DNA from: Reichenbachiella sp.
GTDB taxonomy: Bacteria > Bacteroidota > Bacteroidia > Cytophagales > Cyclobacteriaceae
Reading direction: 5' to 3'
Assembly (NCBI RefSeq): GCF_033344935.1
Contig: NZ_JAWPMM010000001.1
Span: 3,024,001 to 3,088,000 of the forward strand
DNA length: 64,000 nt
Shown here: positions 8,584 to 15,587 of the stretch, piece by piece
Layout: each line of letters opens with the position of its first letter
Numbering within the stretch: position 1 is the first letter of the stretch
Position numbers and translations under genes: made by a program
The notes under the pieces: generated by a model
What the model was told of the DNA's origin: nothing
The model's input: only the letters and a program-made list of their open reading frames with translations
Databases searched by the model: none

Positions 8584-9009
8584 TTAATTGCTCTTTAATA
8601 ATTCTTCTTCAAATTGATTTTCTTCATTCAGTTGCCAAGAGGTTGTCTTTTCAACTTTTGTTTCATTGACCGAAGCAATGATGTACGAAAAGAAAGGTAC
8701 CGCTTGCTTCAAGTCATGCTCGGAAGGAATCGCTGGATGCAATGGATGTGAGTGATAAATTCCCAAAAGTTCCAACTGATTCGCTAAAGCATATTGCTCC
8801 GCTTTCATGTAGTCCAACGGATTCACCTCAAATCGTCTTCGTTGATCCCCTTCCTTGCTGTTTTCTAACGGTCCATACTCCGTCACAGTTTTAATATCTC
8901 CTTCTGATTTGCCGTAGAAAAAACCTACACATTCATTAGGGAAATCAGACAACGCATGACGATGCATTTCTTTTAGAATTTCTTCTGATACTTGAATTTG
9001 TTTCTTCAT
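8584..9009 (-). CDS. mec: Mec-like JAMM/MPN+ zinc metallopeptidase
   Basis: The 141-residue protein is a stand-alone JAMM domain with all expected ligands: Glu26 (NECVGFFYG), His86 and His88 (YHSHP), Ser96 and Asp99 (PSEHD). In Mycobacterium tuberculosis, Mec releases cysteine from the CysO-cysteine adduct made by CysM; a related JAMM protein, QbsD, trims two residues from a sulfur carrier to expose Gly-Gly. Both roles are possible here, because the neighbouring CysO-like protein carries two extra residues after Gly-Gly. The gene is 1 nt from cysM upstream and 7 nt from cysO downstream, the same order as in the well-studied system. Confidence 0.9.
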   Translation of the reverse strand: MKKQIQVSEEILKEMHRHALSDFPNECVGFFYGKSEGDIKTVTEYGPLENSKEGDQRRRFEVNPLDYMKAEQYALANQLELLGIYHSHPLHPAIPSEHDLKQAVPFFSYIIASVNETKVEKTTSWQLNEENQFEEELLKSN

Positions 9010-9010
9010 T

Positions 9011-9940
9011 TTAAAACAAAGACTTAATCACTTCACTATACTTTTCTGCATTATCAGGGAAAAGGGTTACAATAACTCCCTCATCTATTTCTTCTGCCAA
9101 TTGCAACGCACCTTTTAGGTTTGCTGCTGCTGACGGGCTGATCATCAACCCTTCTTTCTTCGCAGCCAATTTTAAAGTTTCGTAAGCGTCGAAAGTATCC
9201 ACATTCATGAAGCGATCTGCCAACGATGGATCATAGATTCCAGGCACCTTGGCCGTCTCCATATCTTTCCATCCTTCTAGCCCGTGCAAAGCGCCATCTG
9301 GCTGCAAAGCAATCGTGGTAATGCCTTCATTGACCTCTTTCAGTCTTTTACTTATTCCCGTAAAAGAACCTGTAGTACCTAAGCCTGTCACAAAGTGTGT
9401 CAGGCTTCCATTTACTTTTGAAATGATCTCCTCACTTGTGGTATCATAGTGCGCCTTCCAGTTGTTTTCGTTTCCATATTGATCAGCCAGGAAATATTTA
9501 TCTGGTTCGTTTTGGTAAAGCTCAAGTGCTTTCTCCTGTGCTTCGTCAGTTGAGCCAAATTTAGAAGTATAAACAATCGATACTCCCAGTCCTTTCAAAA
9601 GCATTTTTCGTTCCCAAGAAGCATTCTCTGGCAAACAAATAGTTACTGGAATACCAAGCCTGGCACCGATAGTTGCATATGCTATTGCTGTGTTACCACT
9701 TGATGCATCTAAAAGTATTTTTCCTTGACCTAAGTCTCCGTTGAGTACCGCCTGCTTTATGATATTGTAAGCAGGTCTTGCTTTCACACTACCACCGAAC
9801 TGCATCCATTCCAATTTGGCTAAAATGCGCACGGATTTTTTAGGCGAGATGTGCTGAAGCTCATACAAGGGAGTGTTTCCTATGTGATTACCAAGGGCTA
9901 AAACACTTTCAACAATTTCTGATTCTTGACTGATTACCAT
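9011..9940 (-). CDS. cysM: CysM-type PLP-dependent cysteine synthase
   Basis: The 309-residue protein is a fold-type II PLP enzyme. The lysine that binds PLP is Lys53 (GGSVKARPA), the substrate loop is SSGNTA (residues 81-85), and the phosphate-binding loop is GLGTTGS. The genetic context (mec, cysO, moeZ) indicates the CysM branch, which takes sulfur from a protein thiocarboxylate rather than free sulfide. In mycobacteria the acceptor is O-phosphoserine; whether that holds here cannot be read from the sequence. The gene is preceded by a leader with a poly-cysteine reading frame and a terminator ending about 25 nt before its ATG, so expression is probably controlled by attenuation. Confidence 0.92.
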   Translation of the reverse strand: MVISQESEIVESVLALGNHIGNTPLYELQHISPKKSVRILAKLEWMQFGGSVKARPAYNIIKQAVLNGDLGQGKILLDASSGNTAIAYATIGARLGIPVTICLPENASWERKMLLKGLGVSIVYTSKFGSTDEAQEKALELYQNEPDKYFLADQYGNENNWKAHYDTTSEEIISKVNGSLTHFVTGLGTTGSFTGISKRLKEVNEGITTIALQPDGALHGLEGWKDMETAKVPGIYDPSLADRFMNVDTFDAYETLKLAAKKEGLMISPSAAANLKGALQLAEEIDEGVIVTLFPDNAEKYSEVIKSLF

Positions 9941-9963
9941 TGTAAATATTGAGGTTTTAAAAC

Positions 9964-10000
9964 GAAAAAGGCCTTACTCAATTTGAGAAAGGCCCTTTTT
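9964..10000 (-). terminator. Attenuator terminator upstream of cysM
   Basis: On the minus strand an A-rich left arm AAAAAGGGCCTT pairs with AAGGCCTTTTT, with an inner stem CTCA/TGAG and a 3-nt loop; only one T/T mismatch and one bulged G interrupt it. A U run follows directly. It lies between the poly-Cys leader ORF (stop at 10030) and the cysM ATG (9940), where it would end transcription before the operon. It cannot be the end of lhgO, because about 130 nt of leader with the Cys-rich frame lies in between. Confidence 0.85.
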
Positions 10001-10029
10001 ATATTTTTATCGTATGATATTTCTATAAA

Positions 10030-10086
10030 TTATAAACTTTCCCATAAACACCAATTAGGTGCACAACAGCAACAACATGCCATCAT
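10030..10086 (-). CDS. Poly-cysteine leader peptide of the cysM operon
   Basis: Eighteen codons from ATG (10086) to TAA (10030-10032) read MMACCCCCAPNWCLWESL: five consecutive cysteine codons and a sixth further on. A terminator starts 30 nt after the stop codon, and the operon behind it encodes cysteine synthesis. This is the arrangement of classical amino-acid attenuators, in which scarcity of the charged tRNA stalls the ribosome in the leader and prevents the terminator from forming. No standard gene finder would report so short a frame. The second ATG (10083) is an equally possible start. No clear Shine-Dalgarno sequence is seen, as is normal in this phylum. Confidence 0.8.
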   Translation of the reverse strand: MMACCCCCAPNWCLWESL

Positions 10087-10109
10087 CGCGTTTTGAATTG
10101 TGTTTATGG
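10042..10109 (-). promoter_or_regulatory. Long-range leader hairpin enclosing the poly-Cys codons
   Basis: The arms CCATAAACACAATT (10109 down to 10096) and AATTGGTGTTTATGG (10056 down to 10042) pair over 14 bp with one bulge. The loop holds the leader start codons and all five consecutive Cys codons. The 3' arm overlaps by 3 nt a segment UGGGAAAG (10044-10037) that can pair, with one G-U wobble, with CUUUCUCA in the left arm of the terminator. A ribosome stalled on the Cys codons would leave that segment free; one at the stop codon would cover it. The pairing is seen in the sequence; the switch is inferred. Confidence 0.6.
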
Positions 10110-10257
10110 TACTTTTTGTTTTCAATGTCTGAATTTTGAATTCTTCAACGCAAGTTTCTTTGATAAGTTTATGAATTCATAATTTTTAATTAAAAAAATT
10201 ATGCAACCGCTAATTATTTAACGTTTTGGTAAACAAACCTCTCAGTTATTAACAATT

Positions 10258-11451
10258 TCAAAATCTTTTAATGACTCGACTGGCAATTTCATCGCCAATA
10301 GCTAATGAGGATGTTGCCGCAGGTGAAGGCGCATTACAAACATTCACAAAATGGTCATTTTCTAAAATATGAAAATCATCCAACAAACCACCAGAGCGAT
10401 CACAGGCCTGAGCGCGTACACCAGCACCTCCAGTTTCCAAATCAGATTCTCTGATGTCAGGAATAAGTTTCTGCAAGGCTTTTGTAAAAGCTGCTTTAGA
10501 AAATGAACGGTACATCTCTCCAAAGCCAGTTTTCCAATATTTCATAGCGACTTTTTGAAAACCTGGCCAAGCCAAAGTTTCTAGCAATTCAGCAACATTG
10601 ATATCCAATTTAGTATATCCTTCACGAGCAAAAGCCAATACGGCGTTGGGTCCTGCTTCTACCCCTCCATTCATCATACGAGTGAAGTGTACGCCCAAAA
10701 AAGGAAAGTTTGGATCAGGAACTGGATATATAAGATTCTTAACTAAATGTTTACTTGATTCTTTAAGCTGATAGTATTCGCCGCGAAAAGGTACAATCTT
10801 GAGATCCGGCTTTAGTGGCGTCATTTTAGCTACTTTATCCGAATAGAGCCCAGCGCAGTTCACAATCAACTTCGCTTGGTATTCATTGTTATTTGTAACC
10901 ACCTCACTCGATGAACCCTGATGGTCGACCTTGATGACCTTTTCGTTGTAGAAGATAGCAACACCTGCTTCGAGCAATTTACTCTCTAGTTTTTTACATA
11001 CCTCTTTGTAATCAATGATTCCTGTTTGTGGCACATAAATTCCTTTGACGCCAGTGACGTAAGGTTCATGCTCTTTGATTTCTTCAGGAGTGAGCCAAAG
11101 CATATTCTTTAGACCATTTTGCTCTCCTCTTTCAAACAAGGTCTCCAAATATGGTATTTCATGATTGTCAGTAGCCACTACGACTTTCCCACACAGATCG
11201 AAATCAACCCCTTCTGTTCGACAGAAATCTAACATCAAATCATATCCTTTGATGCAATTGGTTGCTTTAAGACTTCCAGGTTTATAATAGAGGCCAGAAT
11301 GTATAACGCCACTATTGTTGCCCGTTTGGTGATGGGCAGGACCGGACTCCTTCTCTAATATGGTTATGGAAAGATTAGGTGATTGTTGTTTGACCTGCCA
11401 GGCAGTAGCCAATCCTACAATCCCTCCTCCTATTACTATGACGTCTTTCAT
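10258..11451 (-). CDS. lhgO: L-2-hydroxyglutarate oxidase LhgO
   Basis: The 397-residue flavoprotein begins with an FAD-binding Rossmann motif (VIGGGIVGLATAW) and belongs to the DAO superfamily. The segments HHQTGNNSGVIHSGLYYKPGS, FRGEYYQL, FPFLGVHFTRMMNGGVEAGPNAVLA and GGAGVRAQA are typical of LhgO. LhgO oxidises L-2-hydroxyglutarate to 2-oxoglutarate, repairing or recycling a by-product, and in Enterobacteria passes electrons to the quinone pool. The gene sits 58 nt downstream of msrB on the same strand and may be the last member of that transcript. It is followed by about 170 nt before the cysM leader ORF. Confidence 0.93.
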   Translation of the reverse strand: MKDVIVIGGGIVGLATAWQVKQQSPNLSITILEKESGPAHHQTGNNSGVIHSGLYYKPGSLKATNCIKGYDLMLDFCRTEGVDFDLCGKVVVATDNHEIPYLETLFERGEQNGLKNMLWLTPEEIKEHEPYVTGVKGIYVPQTGIIDYKEVCKKLESKLLEAGVAIFYNEKVIKVDHQGSSSEVVTNNNEYQAKLIVNCAGLYSDKVAKMTPLKPDLKIVPFRGEYYQLKESSKHLVKNLIYPVPDPNFPFLGVHFTRMMNGGVEAGPNAVLAFAREGYTKLDINVAELLETLAWPGFQKVAMKYWKTGFGEMYRSFSKAAFTKALQKLIPDIRESDLETGGAGVRAQACDRSGGLLDDFHILENDHFVNVCNAPSPAATSSLAIGDEIASRVIKRF

Positions 11452-11509
11452 AAATGCTCGCGAATGAGTGGCGAAAATAATTAATGAAAGACGAAATTCT
11501 TAATAGGTT

Positions 11510-11893
11510 TTACTTTTTGGTGAATTTCAAAGCCACGGAATTGATACAATACCTTTGACCAGTTTCGGTTGGTCCATCATTGAATACATGACCTAAATGG
11601 CCGCCACAGTTTGAACAAGTAATCTCAGTGCGCATCATGCCATGTGATTTGTCAAACGACTCCTTCACAGCCGTCTTATCAATGGATTGATCAAAACTTG
11701 GCCAACCACATCCAGAATCAAACTTGGCATCTGAAACGAAGAGTTCTTGTTGGCATCCGGCACACAAGTACTTTCCTTCTTCCTTATGATCATTGTATTT
11801 TCCTGTAAAGGGTCTTTCGGTTCCTTTCTGTCTTAGAACGTAATACTCTTCTTCTGAAAGACTTTCTTTCCACTCATCTTCTGACTTATCCAT
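11510..11893 (-). CDS. msrB: Peptide-methionine (R)-S-oxide reductase MsrB
   Basis: The 127-residue protein is a complete stand-alone MsrB. Two zinc-binding CxxC pairs are present (Cys44/Cys47 and Cys93/Cys96), with the GCGWPSFDQ motif and the catalytic Cys116 in [11 protein letters not shown]. It reduces the R-epimer of methionine sulfoxide in proteins. No signal peptide is present, so it should be cytosolic. Its ATG lies 2 nt after the stop of the outer-membrane barrel gene, so the two are translationally close and probably co-transcribed, an odd pairing of a cytosolic repair enzyme with envelope proteins. Confidence 0.96.
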   Translation of the reverse strand: MDKSEDEWKESLSEEEYYVLRQKGTERPFTGKYNDHKEEGKYLCAGCQQELFVSDAKFDSGCGWPSFDQSIDKTAVKESFDKSHGMMRTEITCSNCGGHLGHVFNDGPTETGQRYCINSVALKFTKK

Positions 11894-11895
11894 TT

Positions 11896-12771
11896 TTATA
11901 AATTAAAATATACACCTACATCATAAGAAGGATTGGCAAATATCAACTTAGCTGAATAAACTGCCCCATAGTTAAAAGTTGCACCGAAATTTTTAGTAAT
12001 GTTATAAGCCACCTCATAGGTGTATCCTACATACTCAGCATTGTTCGAAAATATACTCGCACCATTTTCTACTGTTGAATCACCATTTTGCAATGAGTTC
12101 AACCAGCGCAGCTTGTATACTAAAATCAACTTCTCTTTAATCACAGCTCCTAATTCAAAATTCACTCTGGTTTCATCAGAGAATCCGTTTGTTCTATTAT
12201 TGAACTCCGCACCCAGGCTAACAAATGCATTCACACTACCAACTGTTTTCGAGGTACTCGCAGTCAGTCCGACAATTTGGTTGAATTCACCATCACCTGT
12301 AAGTAATGGAACCGTATTTTGGTCATTAGGGTCATATTCACTCTTTCCTAGTGGTAGCCCTAACCATAGGTGAGCACTGAGAACAAAAGGTTTATTAACT
12401 ACCAATCCATACTTTAATCCTATATCAGTATCACCAATTGAGTTAATCGCCCTTCCAGGAATATTCACTTCTCCGGTGGTTCCAGAAACCACTTCGTTGT
12501 GATACGAACGACTGAAGAATGGAAAATAGATTTGTCCATTTAGGCGGTCTGTAATTCCATATTCTCCATAAAAGCTGGTATTAAATGTTCCCATGGTTAC
12601 GTTAGGATCTGTCTCTCCAGTATCCGTATAGTGCTTATCTGCCACTACCCACCATTGACCAATTTTGAAATACCCACTTCCCTTGGCATGAACCCATCCA
12701 CCTCCGGCTAATAAATCATTGGAAAGAATTAGCATTGAAGATAAGACAAGTGTGAACTTTAATAATTTCAT
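11896..12771 (-). CDS. Outer-membrane beta-barrel protein, possibly MetA-pathway/porin-like
   Basis: The 291-residue protein has a cleavable signal peptide ([22 protein letters not shown], then [19 protein letters not shown]). The rest consists of alternating amphipathic strands ending in an aromatic-rich C-terminus ([13 protein letters not shown]), as expected for an outer-membrane barrel. The overall pattern ([38 protein letters not shown]) recalls the group annotated as MetA-pathway of phenol degradation, a name that says little about function. It lies between a DM13 lipoprotein (9 nt upstream) and msrB (2 nt downstream). Substrate unknown. Confidence 0.75.
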   Translation of the reverse strand: MKLLKFTLVLSSMLILSNDLLAGGGWVHAKGSGYFKIGQWWVVADKHYTDTGETDPNVTMGTFNTSFYGEYGITDRLNGQIYFPFFSRSYHNEVVSGTTGEVNIPGRAINSIGDTDIGLKYGLVVNKPFVLSAHLWLGLPLGKSEYDPNDQNTVPLLTGDGEFNQIVGLTASTSKTVGSVNAFVSLGAEFNNRTNGFSDETRVNFELGAVIKEKLILVYKLRWLNSLQNGDSTVENGASIFSNNAEYVGYTYEVAYNITKNFGATFNYGAVYSAKLIFANPSYDVGVYFNL

Positions 12772-12780
12772 AAGTTTAGA

Positions 12781-13461
12781 TTAGTCTAGAATTTCGCCAT
12801 GCCCTACTTTGACATTGAATGGCTTGCAAAAGTATAAGAGATAGGCATAGGTATCGACGGTTAGATTTTCCTCAGCAACAGTGTAGCTATGGGCACCTGA
12901 GAATATAGTTACTTCTCCGATTTCTAGAGCTCCACTAACTGTACTGGGGTTATTTGAAAGATAAACATACAAACCGGGTAATGCCTCAGAAGCGACATAG
13001 TTATCAGCTATCAATATTTCAACTCCGCCTTCAGTATTGTTTACAACAAAATCCCCGCTTAGTTCATAACTACTTGTGGTAGCAATTGTGCCCGATTTAT
13101 CTCCAGAGGTCAAGAGAATAGTTTCGTCAGCTGCCTCTACAGTGATTTTATCCATTACTTGATCATTAGCAATGAGGATTACTGAAATTTCTGACTGGCC
13201 CATTTCCAGAGCCATAAGACCACCATTTTCATCTACCTCCAAAATTGTGGCATCACTGCTTTCCCAGCGTACATCAGTATCTTCTGGCATACCAACATTA
13301 TTAAGGTATCGGTACATCAGCTCATAAGACTCTCCAACTTTGAGGCTCATTACGGGGTTTGTAATTTCAATTTTTTCAGGGACAAGATCATCTATTACGT
13401 CCGTACCAATACATCCGGTAACAGCAAGTAGGAAAAATATGACTTTAGAAATCTTCTTCAT
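12781..13461 (-). CDS. Lipoprotein with Big2-like and DM13 domains
   Basis: Starting at the ATG at 13461 (a TTG 9 nt upstream is less likely), the 226-residue product opens with a lipoprotein signal, MKKISKVIFFLLAVTGC. Residues about 28-110 look like a Big2-type immunoglobulin-like domain (LKVGESYELMYRY, VRWESSDATILEVDENGGLMALEMGQSEISVI). The C-terminal part, from SGDKSGTIATTSSYELSGDFVV to YFCKPFNVKVGHGEI, resembles the DM13 domain. The cysteine in the FCKPF segment is the residue proposed to be redox-active in DM13 proteins. The gene lies 9 nt upstream of a barrel gene and shortly before msrB, which fits a redox-related envelope function, but that is inference. Confidence 0.75.
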   Translation of the reverse strand: MKKISKVIFFLLAVTGCIGTDVIDDLVPEKIEITNPVMSLKVGESYELMYRYLNNVGMPEDTDVRWESSDATILEVDENGGLMALEMGQSEISVILIANDQVMDKITVEAADETILLTSGDKSGTIATTSSYELSGDFVVNNTEGGVEILIADNYVASEALPGLYVYLSNNPSTVSGALEIGEVTIFSGAHSYTVAEENLTVDTYAYLLYFCKPFNVKVGHGEILD

Positions 13462-13507
13462 AGAAATCAAAACAAATCAACTAACAAAAAGTTCCTTGAC
13501 TGGGAGA

Positions 13508-14302
13508 CTATTCTTCTTGAAAATGGTGACGTTGAAATATATTACCGGGTGTCACCCTAAAATTAGAAACACCCCTCACGTTTTTACATTTTACTTCTAG
13601 GTCATCAAACCCAAATACGTAGACATTCATTTCTACATTAAGATCAACATTATGGGTAAAAGCTTTTTTGAGCAGCCCCCAATGACTCTTAAAGTCTTCT
13701 TTTTCTCTTCTAGTCATTTTTCCAACACTTTCATGAATGGTGTTCGTTGAAATGAATGTTTCATCCAATTCCAGTTGAACTTCTCCCATGCTGGTATTTG
13801 ATTCATCTAATGCCTGATCATAAATATGCTCGGCTAAGAGTGCATGATTTTTAATTGAAAGTAGACTTGACTTGATTGAGTCATTTTTAAAATCATCGTA
13901 AGGGAATTCTCTTTCGAGCCAGATATCACTCACCTCTAGTACTGAAAACAAGATCGTATCGTAAACCGCCAAGCTGTAGATGCTAATTGGCACCAAAATC
14001 ATAGTGAAGTTTTGGTGCTCTGTAAAATGCTTTACATAAATATCCACATCATCTCCAATCTTGACGTCACTTCTCTTCAGATCCTTCGCCTCTTCATGAA
14101 TATGCCTTTCCTTCTCTAAAAACTGATTAAGAAATTGTTTTGAATAAGCTAGTTTATGGACAATCTCCTCAACCTGTTCCAGGTGATTATCTTTGATATA
14201 CTCTTCCATCGACTCTCCAACCTCGGCATATCTGTGCTGACCCAACACACCAAAATAGGAAAAGCAACATCCAATAAAAAAACATATAGTTCTTGAGCCC
14301 AT
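13508..14302 (-). CDS. Secreted protein of unknown function
   Basis: The 264-residue product has a signal peptide (MGSRTICFFIGCCFSYFGVLGQ) and is otherwise soluble, alpha-rich and charged; no family is recognised. It contains a stretch YVKHFTEHQNFTMILVPISIYSLAVYDTILFSVLEV that may pack as a hydrophobic core. It is the first gene of a same-strand run with the DM13 lipoprotein (46 nt downstream), barrel and msrB, so it probably belongs to the same envelope function. Confidence 0.65.
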   Translation of the reverse strand: MGSRTICFFIGCCFSYFGVLGQHRYAEVGESMEEYIKDNHLEQVEEIVHKLAYSKQFLNQFLEKERHIHEEAKDLKRSDVKIGDDVDIYVKHFTEHQNFTMILVPISIYSLAVYDTILFSVLEVSDIWLEREFPYDDFKNDSIKSSLLSIKNHALLAEHIYDQALDESNTSMGEVQLELDETFISTNTIHESVGKMTRREKEDFKSHWGLLKKAFTHNVDLNVEMNVYVFGFDDLEVKCKNVRGVSNFRVTPGNIFQRHHFQEE

Positions 14303-14449
14303 CTATCAAATTGTTTGCACCACTTTTTCAACTTCAGATAGCCTTATACTAAACTTGAATAAAGCACATTCGAAAATTAACAAATCATTCCTCTTAAGAA
14401 CAAAGGAATAACGAATTTACCTGAATGTAAGTTTGAACAAAGTGTTTGG

Positions 14450-15586
14450 CTAAACAATTTTCAGCGCCAGCATACATTTAGTGTTGTCTCCACTAAGTAT
14501 TTCGTCAATTTGAGTGGCTTGATTTTTCAATGGCTCCTTTGAGTAACTTTTTAGCATTTGCAAAAAGTTCTTACCTTCAACCTTAGGATCGTCAGATGGA
14601 ACTATTTGATTTACCATTTCCTTAGAAACCATGTAAATAGTAGATACTTTATCAAAGGTTTTTTGTTCTATACTGCCATCAAAATCATTGAGATCAATGG
14701 CCTCACTAGATCCCTTTACAGACTTAAGCTCGCCACCGTCTTGAGAACAATAGATATCTTGGTTAGCGCCAGAATAAGTAACTTTATTTGACTTGTTATC
14801 GACAATAACTACAGCAATATCAAATGAGCCTATATCTCCATAAGCACCAAAACGAGATTTAATTTTTGACGCCAGATTTTTAATGATGTCGGTTCCTTTC
14901 AATGTTCCATCCTTATAAACGATCTCAGTTAAGCTCATATTTATATATGAATTCAAAGCGATCGCATTCATTTTAGAGTTAGCTCCATTATAAAACGCAG
15001 CAATCGACTTATCTCCCACGTTACCGAACCAATAGCCATGTTTATTAGATTTATTCTTGTCATAAATCGCAAACCCATCCTTAAATATCTCCTTTAATCG
15101 ACCTTCATCAGGAAGGAATGAAAAGGCTAAATCGGCTGCATCCACTCCGTCTTTCCCAGACTTCGATTTATCTTCTAAGTGTTTCTTCTCAAGCGCCTTA
15201 TCAAATTCAACTTTTAACTGATCTCTATCCCATGGTTTAACCAAGTATTTATCTAATCCGAATTCATTTACTGCCCTTATAATCGCACCAATATCACTAA
15301 AACCAGTCATTATCATTCGAACGATGCTTGGGTGTTTTGGAACTATTTTCGCCAATAAGTCCACACCGGACATACGTGGCATTTGCTGATCAGTAATGAT
15401 TAGATCAACTTTTTTATCATTCAATATCTCTAAGGCATCAAAACCATTCAGTGCTGTAAACACATTGTAGTCTCTTTTAAATGCATGCTGAAAAATTCTA
15501 AGATTTACCGGCTCATCGTCCACATACAAAATACTGTACTTTTTAACGCTTTCCTTACGTTGTGGACGTTGTAATACTAATTCCAT
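14450..15586 (-). CDS. Response regulator fused to a degenerate SpoIIE/PP2C-type domain
   Basis: The 378-residue protein starts with a receiver domain (VDDE at 22-25, phospho-acceptor Asp66 in IITDQQMP, VKPWD). The remainder has the outline of a SpoIIE-type PP2C phosphatase: a FGNVGDKSIAAFY segment in place of the usual GDVSGHG motif, KVTYSGANQDIYCSQDGGELKSVKG in place of the LxYANAGHxP region, IYMVSKEMVNQ where active enzymes read LYTDGLxE, and a final GDNTKCMLALKI instead of DDITLxxI. All the metal-binding aspartates I can align are lost, so it is probably a pseudophosphatase that binds a partner rather than cleaving phosphate. It follows the TPR kinase by 1 nt, its evident partner. Confidence 0.85.
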   Translation of the reverse strand: MELVLQRPQRKESVKKYSILYVDDEPVNLRIFQHAFKRDYNVFTALNGFDALEILNDKKVDLIITDQQMPRMSGVDLLAKIVPKHPSIVRMIMTGFSDIGAIIRAVNEFGLDKYLVKPWDRDQLKVEFDKALEKKHLEDKSKSGKDGVDAADLAFSFLPDEGRLKEIFKDGFAIYDKNKSNKHGYWFGNVGDKSIAAFYNGANSKMNAIALNSYINMSLTEIVYKDGTLKGTDIIKNLASKIKSRFGAYGDIGSFDIAVVIVDNKSNKVTYSGANQDIYCSQDGGELKSVKGSSEAIDLNDFDGSIEQKTFDKVSTIYMVSKEMVNQIVPSDDPKVEGKNFLQMLKSYSKEPLKNQATQIDEILSGDNTKCMLALKIV

Positions 15587-15587
15587 A

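Noticed and set aside
14387-14409. ATTCCT/AGGAAT hairpin after the response-regulator gene
   Set aside because: Only 6 bp with an 11-nt loop and a poor U run; not enough to call a terminator.
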